64,000 nt of DNA from Geofilum rhodophaeum (GTDB taxonomy: Bacteria > Bacteroidota > Bacteroidia > Bacteroidales > Marinilabiliaceae). The notes under the pieces are model-generated. The model searched no databases. It saw only the letters and a program-made list of their open reading frames with translations, and was not told the DNA's origin. The position numbers and the translations under genes were made by a program. This document shows, piece after piece, positions 27,520 to 36,478 of the stretch. The stretch spans positions 62,001-126,000 of the forward strand of contig NZ_MWUJ01000005.1 of assembly GCF_002210225.1 (NCBI RefSeq). The letters are read 5' to 3'. The stretch's first letter is position 1. Each line of letters starts with the position of its first letter.

Positions 27520-28630
27520 TTAAACCTCCTTTTCAAATACGTCGTTGGCGCCGTACTCCATCAGCCAGGCTTTGATAAAGCCCTCCAATTCCCCATCGAG
27601 CACCGCCTGCACGTTGCTGGTCTCGTGACCGGTACGCACATCCTTTACCAGTTTGTAGGGCTGCAAGACGTAGGAGCGGATTTGGGAGCCCCATTCGATT
27701 TTCTTCTTTTGGGATTCAATTTTGTTTTGCTCCTCCAGGCGCTTTTGCAATTCCATTTCGTAGAGTTGCGACTTGAGGTTGCGCAGGGCGTTTTCCTTGT
27801 TGCCTCCCTGAGAACGCGACTCGGTGTTTTCAATGACAATGCCGGTTGGGGCGTGGCGCAAACGCACCCCGGTTTCAACTTTGTTGACATTCTGGCCTCC
27901 TGCGCCGCTCGACCGGAAGGTTTCCCAGGTGATGTCGGCGGGATTGATGTCGACTTCGATGGAGTCGTCGATGAGCGGAATCACAAAAACTGAGGTGAAA
28001 GAGGTCATGCGCTTGTTGGCCGAGTTGAAGGGGGAGAGGCGCACCAGCCGGTGTACCCCGTTTTCGCCTTTCAGGAAGCCGTAGGCATAGTCGCCCTCGA
28101 ATTGCAGCGTGACGGTTTTTATGCCGGCTTCCTCACCTTCCAGTATGTGATTTACCGAGACTTTGTACTTGTTTTGTTCGCCCCAGCGCACATACATGCG
28201 CATCAGCATCTCCGCCCAGTCCTGGCTTTCGGTACCGCCGGCGCCGGCATTGATCTTGAGTAGGGCGCCCAGTTTATCCTCCTCTTTCTGGAGCATGTTG
28301 CGTAATTCCAGATCTTCTGTTTGGGTGAGGGCCAGCTTGTAGGCTTCCTGAACATCTGCCTCTTCTGCTTCGCCTTCTTTAAAGAAGTCGTACAATACCT
28401 GCAGGTCAGCAATGGCCGTTTTTATGGTCTCATAGCCATTTACCCAACTTTTGAGTTCTTTTAGTTTTTTCATCTGCTCCTCGGCTTTTTTGGCATCATC
28501 CCAAAAATCCGGAGCCTGAGAGCGCAGGTCTTCTTCCTCTATTTCAATCTTCTTGCGATCGATGTCAAAGATACCTCCTCAGCGCCGCTTCGCGGACGCT
28601 TAAGTCTTTAATTTGCTCTGGTGTTACCAT
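27520..28630 (-). CDS. prfB: Peptide chain release factor 2, programmed +1 frameshift
   Basis: The gene is in two frames. Codons 1-21 run from the ATG at 28630 to CTT at 28570-28568, and the next triplet is the stop TGA at 28567-28565. Skipping the T at 28567 restores the frame with GAC at 28566 and continues to the stop at 27520, giving about 369 residues. The product carries S-P-F (about 199-201) that reads TGA/TAA, and G-G-Q (about 244-246) that triggers peptide release. The frameshift lets RF2 control its own level. It is first in a unit with ribF and ahcY. Confidence 0.96.
28564..28579 (-). promoter_or_regulatory. prfB +1 frameshift site
   Basis: Read on the minus strand: AGGAGG, then TAT, then CTT TGA C. 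This is the classic arrangement, with an internal Shine-Dalgarno three bases before the slippery CTT and a TGA stop followed by C. Confidence 0.95.
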
Positions 28631-28701
28631 AAATATGTTGTTTTTAGGTTGCAAAAGTACGAAAAAATATCGTACCCGGGGGGAGGCCGGCTTTGTAATG
28701 A

Positions 28702-30165
28702 CTAGAAAGTCCTGTTTCTGTGGTTGTTGCAGTGCCTGGATATGAGTCTGAAAGCCTGGGTGTTGCCCAGGCGTCCGGCTTCGCTCCAGTCGTTGCAGGC
28801 GCCTTCTGTCAGTCCCGTGTTGAAACGGGCCATGCCCCGTTGCATCAGGGCATGATCGTCGGCAGGATGGATGCGCAGGGCACGGTCGAAGTCCCCAATG
28901 GCCTTCAGGTAATCGTTGCGCTTAAAGTGAATGCTTCCAATGAGGGTGTAAATGCCAGGCAGAAAGGGGTTCAGTCGGGCGGCGGTCTCCAGATCGCTGA
29001 GCGCCACTTGTGGGTCGCTGGCGTATTGCATGCTTAAGCGGCCTCTTTCGTACCAAGCCATAGCCAGGAGACTGTCCAGTTCCAGGGCGTGGGAGAAACT
29101 CGCATAGGCTTTACGAATTTCTTTGCTGCTTTGTTGGATTTGGCCCAGGAGGAGGAAGCCCTCGGCCAAATTGTCGTCGCTGCCCAAGGTGGTAAGCAGC
29201 AGTTCTTGTGCCTTGGCGCTTTGCCCATCCAACAGAAGGAGCTGGCTTTGGGAGTAGGCCGCCATGGCTGCGCTGGATGGGTCCTGACTGCTGAGGATTA
29301 AATCCTCCTGAGCGCCAAGGGTGTTGCCGTAGTGACAGCGACTGAGTGCCCGCCAGGCCTGGATTCGGGGATGGGCCGACTGGATGCGCAAGGCGGTGCT
29401 GAAGGCACGGGCCGATTCGGACCACTTTTCCATGGCCTGGAGAATCAGGCCCTCACAGCAGTTGGGGTCGCACAGCTGCAGTCGGTCGCTTCGCTTTCTG
29501 AAGGCAGCCCATTGCTGATCTACGTTCTGCCAGTTTTTATCGCCCAGTAGGTATACAGGGAGCAGGACCCATTGCGCGTTGGTGTGCAAACGATAACTGA
29601 TGCCTATAAAGTGACCGCTTTCGTTGAGCAAGGGCGCGCAGCGTTCTCCGTAGCCGGCCTGAAGCGGCAGCAGGGCACTTCGCCCCAATTCAAAGACTTG
29701 GAGCATTTGTGTAATCCTGCTGACGCGTGACGAATTTTGCTGGTCATCACGGGGCGAGATGTGCAGTACTTCTCCCCAGGGGTTATAGGGTCTTCGCTCC
29801 GGGGTTAAAAAGCCATCGTCGCGGTTGCGGTAGCCCGACAGCCGCACCAACGCCAGGTTGGCATAGGGGTGAATGGCAATAACCCGATCCAACGCAAGGT
29901 TTTTGTTTCGGTGATCGCTCACCACCAGCGAATCGGCACTGCGCAGCAGGGAGGCAGAGGTGAGGGCCAGGCCGTTGGCACCAATAAAGAAGCCCCTGGC
30001 CGTATCGGTAGGCAGCTGTTGTTTACTGAGTGCGGTAAGACTGAAGGTGGCCGACTCGGCTCTGGAGATTTCTTCCAGAAGGCTGCTTTGGGCCAGTAAG
30101 CCGGGGCTGGTCAGGAGTCCCCACAGGACCAGAAACACGTAAAAGAAACTGTTTTTACCTTGCAT
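28702..30165 (-). CDS. Secreted TPR protein with an inactive trypsin-like domain
   Basis: 487 residues. A signal peptide (about 1-26) leads into a segment with the shape of a trypsin/Do-like protease (about 50-215): G-F-F-I-G-A-N-G-L-A-L-T, H-P-Y-A-N-L-A-L-V, and A-P-L-L-N-E-S-G-H-F-I-G. The catalytic triad is absent at all three places: His becomes S72, Asp becomes N103 and Ser becomes R175. The second half (about 240-480) is a series of TPR helices with A-x-x-x-Y-x-R-x-x-L type repeats. It is probably a periplasmic scaffold or binding protein rather than a protease. Single gene, function unknown. Confidence 0.72.
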   Translation of the reverse strand: MQGKNSFFYVFLVLWGLLTSPGLLAQSSLLEEISRAESATFSLTALSKQQLPTDTARGFFIGANGLALTSASLLRSADSLVVSDHRNKNLALDRVIAIHPYANLALVRLSGYRNRDDGFLTPERRPYNPWGEVLHISPRDDQQNSSRVSRITQMLQVFELGRSALLPLQAGYGERCAPLLNESGHFIGISYRLHTNAQWVLLPVYLLGDKNWQNVDQQWAAFRKRSDRLQLCDPNCCEGLILQAMEKWSESARAFSTALRIQSAHPRIQAWRALSRCHYGNTLGAQEDLILSSQDPSSAAMAAYSQSQLLLLDGQSAKAQELLLTTLGSDDNLAEGFLLLGQIQQSSKEIRKAYASFSHALELDSLLAMAWYERGRLSMQYASDPQVALSDLETAARLNPFLPGIYTLIGSIHFKRNDYLKAIGDFDRALRIHPADDHALMQRGMARFNTGLTEGACNDWSEAGRLGNTQAFRLISRHCNNHRNRTF

Positions 30166-30275
30166 GTAAACGGGTTAATACCCTAAAATTAGAGAAAAAC
30201 AGTTGCGCTGTGCCGACTTATTTGACGGATGTGTCTGCGGAGTAGGTGGCGGAGGGTCGTGGAGGTGTAAAAGAA

Positions 30276-30301
30276 AAACCCGATGGCGTACCATCGGGTT
30301 T
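30276..30301 (-). terminator. Terminator after tRNA-His
   Basis: A perfect 11-bp stem with a 4-nt loop and a T-rich continuation on the minus strand, 13 bases beyond the encoded CCA. Confidence 0.8.
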
Positions 30302-30313
30302 CATCTGTTTTGC

Positions 30314-30390
30314 TGGGGTGAAAGACCGGATTCGAACCGGCGACCTCCAGAGCCACAATCTGGCGCTCTAACCGACTGAGCTACAATCAC
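30314..30390 (-). tRNA. tRNA-His (GTG), CCA encoded
   Basis: A full cloverleaf on the minus strand: D arm GCTC/GAGC, anticodon stem CCAGA/TCTGG with loop TTGTGGC, T loop TTCGAAT. The anticodon is GTG. C73 and an extra G just before position 1 (complement of 30391) give the G-1:C73 pair that marks tRNA-His. Acceptor pairs 5-68 and 6-67 are T-T mismatches, which is unusual. The 3' CCA is in the DNA. Confidence 0.93.
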
Positions 30391-30405
30391 CATTTTAAAG
30401 CGGTG

Positions 30406-30437
30406 CAAATATAAGGGTTTTTATTCTAAATTTGCAA
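30406..30437 (-). promoter_or_regulatory. Bacteroidota-type promoter of tRNA-His
   Basis: On the minus strand an exact -7 element TATATTTG (30406-30413) is preceded, after 21 bases, by TTG. It is 16 bases before the tRNA 5' end. Confidence 0.65.
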
Positions 30438-30443
30438 GTGAAT

Positions 30444-30479
30444 TTTGAAAAGGATCTTTCTTTTATTGTGATATTTTTG
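30444..30479 (+). promoter_or_regulatory. Possible promoter of the AlkD-like gene
   Basis: An exact -7 element TATTTTTG (30472-30479) follows TTTG (30444-30447) after 24 bases, slightly long. The start codon is at 30505. Confidence 0.45.
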
Positions 30480-30504
30480 TGGATGAATCATTTAATTTTT
30501 GAGA

Positions 30505-31185
30505 ATGAAGTTTTTTGCTTTTGATGCCGCGCTGGATGAGCAGTTGAAGCTGGTGCAGCGACGCATCAGAAAATTGATGAACGGAGAAATTGCCGCACAA
30601 CTTCGGGCCGCCGGCATGGATTATGCCAAGCTTTATGGCGTTTCCCTGGTGCACCTGCGACAGTTTTCACAGGAGTTGAAGCCGGGAAAGGATCTGGCCG
30701 ATCGGCTGTGGCATCGAAATATAAGGGAAACAATGATTTTGGCCACCATGCTTGCCCCAAAGGAGGATTTTCCGGATGCTTTGCTGGCACAGTGGGCCGA
30801 TGGGGTGCAGCATATCGAGCTGGCTGAGCAGTTGGCTTTTAATTTTTTAGGAAAAAGGCCCGGGTCCGGTGCTTTACTGGAGGCGTGGTTGCTGCATCCC
30901 GGGCAATATGTGCGTTATAGCGCGTTGATGGCCCTGGGCTGGCAGTTGCGCTTTGTGGGGATGGAGGTGGTGCCGGTTTTTAAAAGTAACCTGAGTACCA
31001 TTGAGGCACTGGCAGCAGACGGCGGGGTACGCCGGGCTGTGGTGCATTGTTTAAAAATGGGGGGGCGTTTTTCTGAAGAGCTGGCCGAGCCTGTGGAGGC
31101 CTTGGCGCGTAAATGGCAGGGAGGGGTTGAGCCTGTGTTGCAGGAAGCCGGGGCCGAAATTTTGTTCGAGTTGGGGAAAAGTTAA
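30505..31185 (+). CDS. AlkD-like HEAT-repeat protein
   Basis: 226 residues from the ATG at 30505. The protein is almost all alpha-helix, with HEAT-like repeats and the family-like segment L-W-H-R-N-I-R-E-T-M-I-L-A-T-M-L (about 70-85). This resembles the short DNA alkylation repair (AlkD) relatives of Bacteroidota. AlkD removes bulky or cationic alkylated bases without flipping them. I could not place the catalytic Trp/Asp pair with confidence, so glycosylase activity is uncertain. Single gene, divergent from tRNA-His. Confidence 0.65.
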   Translation: MKFFAFDAALDEQLKLVQRRIRKLMNGEIAAQLRAAGMDYAKLYGVSLVHLRQFSQELKPGKDLADRLWHRNIRETMILATMLAPKEDFPDALLAQWADGVQHIELAEQLAFNFLGKRPGSGALLEAWLLHPGQYVRYSALMALGWQLRFVGMEVVPVFKSNLSTIEALAADGGVRRAVVHCLKMGGRFSEELAEPVEALARKWQGGVEPVLQEAGAEILFELGKS

Positions 31186-31228
31186 CTTTGTGCAGTCAAT
31201 TATTTTCTTACAATAAATACAGCATTCC

Positions 31229-32416
31229 GTGAATATAGTACCAGTAAGCAGCGCCAGTGAAAAGCGGGCATTTTTAGATGTGGTAGCGCGTATCTATGCC
31301 AACGATCCGTATTACGTTCGCCCCCTGGATGTGCAGGTAGAGGCTATTTTTGATCCCGCCCGCAACGACTTTTTTAAGCATGGGCGTGCCCGCCGGTTTT
31401 TACTTCAGGACGATAATGGAACTACTCTGGGTCGTGTGGCCGCTTTCATCAATGAGAAAAAGGCTTATGGTTTTGCCCAGGCTACCGGCGGGATGGGTTT
31501 TTTTGAGTGCATAGACAATCGTGATGCGGCTTTTCTCTTGTTCGATGCGGCCAAAGAATGGCTGAAGGGCGAGGGCATGGAGGCGATGGATGGACCCATT
31601 AACTTTGGTGAAAACGATAATTTTTGGGGCTTGTTGATTGAGGGTTTTACCAGTCCTGCTTTTGGTATGCAGTACAACCCGCCCTATTATCAGGGCTTTT
31701 TTGAGGACTATGGCTTTCATAATTATTTTGAGCAGGTGACCAATCATCTGAATTTGGCCAAGCCTTTTCCGGAGCGTTTCTGGACCATTGCCAGTCGCGT
31801 GGTGAGTCGCCCCGACTATTCCTTTAAGCATTTGACTTTAAAGGAAACCGAGAAGTATGTGGCCGATTTTGTGGAGGTGTACAACGATGCCTGGCAGTAC
31901 CACGAGAATTTTACACCCATGGATCCCGACACGCTGCGCAAGTCGTTGAGGGAGGCGGCACCATTTATGGACGAAGAATTCATCTGGTACGTTTACCACA
32001 AGGAGGAGCCCATTGCCTTTTTTGTAATGTTTCCCGATGTTAATCAGATCATACGGCACTTCAGGGGAAAGATGAATTTGGTGAATAAGTTGCGTTTTGT
32101 GTATTACAAGTTGCGTCATGAAATGACCCGGGCCAGGGTGGTGATCATGGGGGTGAAACCCCGTTATCAGCGTCTGGGTATTGAGTCCGGGATTTTTTAT
32201 CACCTTAGGGAGGTGGTGGCCCGTAAGCCTTGGTACAAGGAGCTGGAGCTCTCATGGGTAGGCGATTTTAACCCTAAAATGCGTGCCTTGCACGAATCGA
32301 TGGGTGCCGATCTCGGCAAACGGCACATTACTTATCGCTATATTTTTGATGCGGCCAAGCGTGCAGCGCAGCGCGCAGGAAGCATTCCGGTGGATACCAA
32401 GTATAAGGCCGAGTAG
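31229..32416 (+). CDS. GNAT-like protein of the YghO type
   Basis: 395 residues starting with GTG at 31229; the family N-terminus (I-V-P-V-S followed by F-x-x-V-x-x-x-I-Y-x-x-D-P-Y-Y-V-x-P) begins right at this codon, which supports it. G-R-V-A-A-F-I-N-E is the first strand of an acetyltransferase-like fold; G-V-K-P-R-Y-Q-R-L-G-I-E-S-G resembles the acetyl-CoA loop in the C-terminal half. It may be two tandem GNAT halves. The substrate is unknown. Single gene, 43 bases after the AlkD-like gene. Confidence 0.72.
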   Translation: MNIVPVSSASEKRAFLDVVARIYANDPYYVRPLDVQVEAIFDPARNDFFKHGRARRFLLQDDNGTTLGRVAAFINEKKAYGFAQATGGMGFFECIDNRDAAFLLFDAAKEWLKGEGMEAMDGPINFGENDNFWGLLIEGFTSPAFGMQYNPPYYQGFFEDYGFHNYFEQVTNHLNLAKPFPERFWTIASRVVSRPDYSFKHLTLKETEKYVADFVEVYNDAWQYHENFTPMDPDTLRKSLREAAPFMDEEFIWYVYHKEEPIAFFVMFPDVNQIIRHFRGKMNLVNKLRFVYYKLRHEMTRARVVIMGVKPRYQRLGIESGIFYHLREVVARKPWYKELELSWVGDFNPKMRALHESMGADLGKRHITYRYIFDAAKRAAQRAGSIPVDTKYKAE

Positions 32417-32489
32417 TCGCGCTGCTTGGGCCGCTTTCTTGGAAGGGGGGCGGGCCAAAAGTTTTTCAGGAATAAAAAGCAGTAATTTC

Positions 32490-32520
32490 TTTGAGTTTTT
32501 GGACTTTATCTCTACCTTTG
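32490..32520 (+). promoter_or_regulatory. Bacteroidota-type promoter of rpmE2
   Basis: TTTG (32490-32493) and an exact TACCTTTG (32513-32520) are 19 bases apart, the best promoter match in the window. Predicted leader about 97 nt. Confidence 0.8.
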
Positions 32521-32561
32521 CAAACCGTTTTAGGGAATAAAAAAGAGTGTAATTAACTGTA

Positions 32562-32589
32562 GCGTTTCCGAAACGCCCTAAAAGTAGGG
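32562..32589 (+). promoter_or_regulatory. Two small hairpins in the rpmE2 leader
   Basis: GCGTTT/AAACGC (32562-32576) and CCCTA/TAGGG (32576-32589) lie back to back between the promoter and the L31 start. They may be a leader structure for autoregulation; both stems are short, so chance is possible. Confidence 0.35.
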
Positions 32590-32623
32590 TGCCCGGGAAC
32601 ATAAAAAATTAATCATAAGTACA

Positions 32624-32887
32624 ATGAAACAGGGAATTCATCCGGATAATTATCGTATGGTCGCCTTTAAGGATATGTCTAACGGCGATACCTTTATTAC
32701 CCGTTCAACCGCCAATACCCGCGAGACAGAAGTGATCGATGGTGTAGAGTATCCAGTGGTAAAGCTTGAAATTTCAAGCTCTTCACACCCGTTTTACACC
32801 GGTAAAATGAAGCTGGTGGATACTGCGGGACGTGTGGATAAGTTTATGAACAGATACCAGAAGCATTTCGACAACAGAAAGAAGTAA
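32624..32887 (+). CDS. rpmE2: 50S ribosomal protein L31, type B
   Basis: 87 residues. It starts M-K-Q-G-I-H-P and lacks the CxxC zinc-binding motif of the other L31 type, which places it in the zinc-free class. S-S-S-H-P-F-Y-T-G and G-R-V-D-K-F are conserved. Zinc-free L31 is often zinc-regulated in bacteria that also have the zinc form, but in Bacteroidota it is commonly the main copy, so no link to the zinc operon is claimed. Confidence 0.94.
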   Translation: MKQGIHPDNYRMVAFKDMSNGDTFITRSTANTRETEVIDGVEYPVVKLEISSSSHPFYTGKMKLVDTAGRVDKFMNRYQKHFDNRKK

Positions 32888-33073
32888 TTCTTGGTTGTGC
32901 TTTAGGTTTAGAGATAGAAAGCTTCGGGATTCCGGAGCTTTTTTTTGATTTATACCGACATATTTGCGGCATGGGTACACTTGGCACGGGTATTGACCAT
33001 TAAAGGATGGCTCCATTTTAGCATACATCGGAGCCGTATTGCGACATATTGGCAGAGAAAGGAAGGAAGAAAT

Positions 33074-35500
33074 ATGGATAATGTAAAAGTGACCATTGGT
33101 CTGAGTGATATCATGGAGGGAGAAGGAGAGTTTATACCGATTGTGGAGGAAGAGGATTTTCAACTGGGAAAGGACGACGCCGATTTGCCGGAGGTCTTGC
33201 CGCTTTTGCCCTTGCGCAACACGGTGCTTTTCCCCGGCGTAATTGTACCCATTTCAGTGGGGCGGGAGAAGTCGCTCAAGTTGGTGCGGGACGTGCAAAA
33301 GCAGAAAGGCTATTTGGGTGCTTTGGCGCAGACCGACGATGGGGTTGAAGATCCTGCAACGACGGACTTATACGCTACCGGAACCCTGGCGCGGGTACTA
33401 AAAATTCTGGAGATGCCCGATGGTTCAACTACCGTTATTATTCAGGGGCGTACTCGTTTTAGGCGTCTGGAAATTGTGGAAGAGGAGCCCTATTTTAAGG
33501 CCCGTTATCGGTTGTTGGAAGAGCGGTTGCCGGAAGGGGACGACAAAAGGGAATTTGAGGCGGTGGTTGGTTCGCTGAAGGATTTGTCTCTCCGGCTGAT
33601 AAAGGGTTCTTCGAATATTCCTCAGGAGGCATCTTTTGCCCTGAAGAACATCAGCAGTGCTTCTTTTTTGATTAATTATATTGCTTCTAATTCGGAGCTG
33701 AAGGTGGGCGAGAAGCAACAGTTGTTGGAGACCGAGGGCTTGAAGGAAAGAGGGATGGCCCTTGTGGAGCATTTGGTGCAGGCTGTGCAGCTGCTTGAAA
33801 TCAAGAACGACATCCAATCGAAGGTGAAGATGGATATCGACCAACAGCAGCGGGAGTATTTCTTGCATCAGCAAATCAAGACCATTCAGGATGAGCTGGG
33901 GGCCAGTCCCGTAGAGCAGGAAATAAAAGAAATGGAGCAGGCTGCTGCCCAAAAGAAGTGGAGTAAGGAGGTGGCCGGGGTTTTCAAAAAGGAGGTGGAT
34001 AAGTTAAGGCGCCTTAATCCTGCCTCGGGTGAGTATTCCATTCAGCACAACTATTTGCAGACCATGCTGGATCTGCCCTGGAATGTTTATACCCGGGATA
34101 ATTTTGATATGAACCGGGCCCGGAGGATTCTGGACCGTGATCATTATGGTTTGGATAATGTAAAGGAACGTATCCTGGAGCATTTGGCCGTATTGAAACT
34201 GAAAGGTGATTTGAAATCGCCCATTTTGTGCTTATATGGCCCTCCGGGAGTGGGCAAAACATCTCTGGGTAAGTCGGTGGCTGAGGCACTCGGCCGTCAA
34301 TATGTCAGGGTTTCGCTGGGCGGCTTGCACGATGAGGCAGAAATCCGCGGGCACCGAAAAACATACATTGGCGCTATGCCCGGTCGCATCATTCAAAGTA
34401 TAAAAAAAGCCGGGGCGGCCAATCCGGTGTTTGTACTCGACGAACTGGATAAGATTGGCAACAGTTTTCATGGTGATCCGGCTTCTGCCTTATTGGAGGT
34501 GTTGGATCCGGAGCAGAACAGCACTTTTCATGATAATTTTCTGGAGGTGGATTTTGATCTGTCGAAGGTGATGTTTGTGGCTACCGCCAATACGCTGAGC
34601 AACATTTCCGCGCCCTTGCTCGATCGCATGGAATTGATCGATGTCAGCGGCTATATTTTGGATGAGAAGATAGAAATTGCCCGGCGTCATTTATTGCCGC
34701 GTCAAATGGACCTGCATGGTGTTCCCAAAGGTACGGTTAGCCTTTCGAAGAAGGTGTTGGCCTACATCATAGAAAGTTATACACGCGAGTCGGGCGTTCG
34801 GAAGCTGGACAAGGTTCTGGCCCAGCTTTTCAGGAAGATAGCCTTGAAGTTGGCCTCAGAGGAAGCGGTTAAAAAGAACCTTTCAGTGTCGGATGTCCGC
34901 GGCTTGCTTGGCGTGGAACGTTTCAGCAAGGAAAGCTCGGAGAAGCTTACTGAGCCCGGGGTGGTTACCGGCCTGGCCTGGACCGCTGTTGGCGGAGAAA
35001 TCCTGTTTGTGGAGAGCAGTCTCAGCAAGGGCAAGGGCAACCTGACCCTGACCGGTAATCTTGGAGAAGTGATGAAAGAATCGGCCGTGTTGGCTTTGGA
35101 GTACCTGAAATCGCATGCTGGCGAGCTGGATTTGGATCCCGAATGGATGGAGCAGCACAACATACACGTGCATGTTCCCGAAGGGGCCATTCCCAAGGAT
35201 GGCCCTTCAGCAGGTATAACCATGGTCACTTCCATGGCTTCCTTGTTGATGAAGCGCCCGGTTAAACCGCAACTTGCCATGACGGGTGAGCTGACCCTGC
35301 GTGGGAAGGTGCTTCCGGTGGGAGGCATCAAGGAAAAAATTCTGGCTGCCAAGCGTGCCGGTATTGTGGACATCATTCTTTCCAAAGAGAATCGAAAAGA
35401 TGTAGAGGAAATCAAGGCCCTTTACCTGCAGGGTCTGAGCTTTCATTTTGTGGAGAATGTTTTGGAGGTGCTGGATCTGGCACTAATGCCCAAGGCCTGA
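33074..35500 (+). CDS. lon: ATP-dependent protease Lon
   Basis: 808 residues from the ATG at 33074, which has AAGGAAGGAAG before it; the frame upstream is not conserved-looking. The N-terminal substrate domain has [21 protein letters not shown]+ Walker A is G-P-P-G-V-G-K-T (about 389-396). The protease domain carries the dyad S712 (P-K-D-G-P-S-A-G) and K755. It degrades misfolded and regulatory proteins. A 7-of-8 promoter match (CATATTTG, 32959) is about 110 bases upstream. The strand ends 4 bases from the convergent DraG-like gene. Confidence 0.96.
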   Translation: MDNVKVTIGLSDIMEGEGEFIPIVEEEDFQLGKDDADLPEVLPLLPLRNTVLFPGVIVPISVGREKSLKLVRDVQKQKGYLGALAQTDDGVEDPATTDLYATGTLARVLKILEMPDGSTTVIIQGRTRFRRLEIVEEEPYFKARYRLLEERLPEGDDKREFEAVVGSLKDLSLRLIKGSSNIPQEASFALKNISSASFLINYIASNSELKVGEKQQLLETEGLKERGMALVEHLVQAVQLLEIKNDIQSKVKMDIDQQQREYFLHQQIKTIQDELGASPVEQEIKEMEQAAAQKKWSKEVAGVFKKEVDKLRRLNPASGEYSIQHNYLQTMLDLPWNVYTRDNFDMNRARRILDRDHYGLDNVKERILEHLAVLKLKGDLKSPILCLYGPPGVGKTSLGKSVAEALGRQYVRVSLGGLHDEAEIRGHRKTYIGAMPGRIIQSIKKAGAANPVFVLDELDKIGNSFHGDPASALLEVLDPEQNSTFHDNFLEVDFDLSKVMFVATANTLSNISAPLLDRMELIDVSGYILDEKIEIARRHLLPRQMDLHGVPKGTVSLSKKVLAYIIESYTRESGVRKLDKVLAQLFRKIALKLASEEAVKKNLSVSDVRGLLGVERFSKESSEKLTEPGVVTGLAWTAVGGEILFVESSLSKGKGNLTLTGNLGEVMKESAVLALEYLKSHAGELDLDPEWMEQHNIHVHVPEGAIPKDGPSAGITMVTSMASLLMKRPVKPQLAMTGELTLRGKVLPVGGIKEKILAAKRAGIVDIILSKENRKDVEEIKALYLQGLSFHFVENVLEVLDLALMPKA

Positions 35501-35504
35501 TTTT

Positions 35505-36293
35505 TCAGGCCTTGGTGACACGCTCACTGAGGTAGCGTGCCTCAAAAGTATCCATCAGTTGTTCCATGTCGGGCGTCAGGCGCGCCAGGGCTCTTTTGAT
35601 AAAGGCTTTGGGAATGTGCTTGAAATAAGCTTCGGCCAGAGCCCCTGCAATGGAGGCAATGGTGTTGGCCGGTCCGCCCATATAAATGGCCAAACGTATG
35701 GCTTCCTCAAAATCGGAAGCTTCGAGAAAGGCGGCAATGGCCGGGGGCACCGGTGTGGGCAAGGGCTTGCCGGCCTGGATGTGTGCTTTCCAGTGTTCGG
35801 TCTTTAGATTGAGGTCGTAGGCGAAATGTACCGAAACAAAGGCTTTTATTTCTTTGCGGGTGGCCCCGTTTTTAGCCATGTGCACCGCCACTGCAGTGGC
35901 GCGGGCGGCTTCCAGACGAACAGGTACATTGTGTGTGATGAGGGTTGAGCGGCGGGCTTCTTCCAATGCTTCCTCGATGGAAGAAGCAGCAAAACCAATA
36001 GGGCTGATGCGACGTGCGGCGCCGTCTCCATCGCTTACGTAGCTGCCCTTTCCGCCACTTTGGGCCCAGGTCAGGAAATCGCTCCGGTAACCGGCCTTAG
36101 GAAAGCGGGTAGTCCATTCAATCAGGCTGTCTTTATAAGGTCTCTGATGTAAAATGGAGTCGGCTGTAGCCAGCGTAAGTACCGTGTCGTCGGTGAATGC
36201 TGAGGTCGGTTTAAATAACTGAAAGTCCACTGAGTCGACTTGCTCGTGGACAAAAGACGAGCCGATAATGTCGCCGATAATTGCTCCCTTCAT
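35505..36293 (-). CDS. DraG-like ADP-ribosylglycohydrolase, degenerate metal site
   Basis: 262 residues. The N-terminal G-D-I-I-G and the first metal motif T34-D-D-T are normal for the DraG/ARH family, as is S-D-G-D-G-A-A-R-R-I-S-P-I-G in the middle. The second metal motif, usually G-G-D-x-D-T, reads G-G-P208-A-N210-T: both metal-binding aspartates are lost while the flanking residues (I-A-S-I-A-G-A) are kept. ADP-ribose hydrolysis may be lost or changed. The gene starts near a region shared with a divergent permease gene. No ADP-ribosyltransferase is nearby. Confidence 0.82.
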   Translation of the reverse strand: MKGAIIGDIIGSSFVHEQVDSVDFQLFKPTSAFTDDTVLTLATADSILHQRPYKDSLIEWTTRFPKAGYRSDFLTWAQSGGKGSYVSDGDGAARRISPIGFAASSIEEALEEARRSTLITHNVPVRLEAARATAVAVHMAKNGATRKEIKAFVSVHFAYDLNLKTEHWKAHIQAGKPLPTPVPPAIAAFLEASDFEEAIRLAIYMGGPANTIASIAGALAEAYFKHIPKAFIKRALARLTPDMEQLMDTFEARYLSERVTKA

Positions 36294-36478
36294 ACCTTAT
36301 AATTGTTTCCGCTTGGGGGACGAAGTTCTAAGTTTTTGGCATAAAAACAAATTTTTATCCGGCTGTTTTTGATGAAAGCCCTTGACTTTTGGCCCGGTTG
36401 GAAAAGGTAAGGAGGGGTGGCCTGATGGATTTTGTGTGCCTTTTTGCTATATTTAGTGGGAAATTGAATGGCACGCCT

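Noticed and set aside
32624-32887. Link between zinc-free L31 and the zinc operon of this window
   Set aside because: They are 13 kb apart, no Zur box was seen before rpmE2, and zinc-free L31 is the common form in this phylum.
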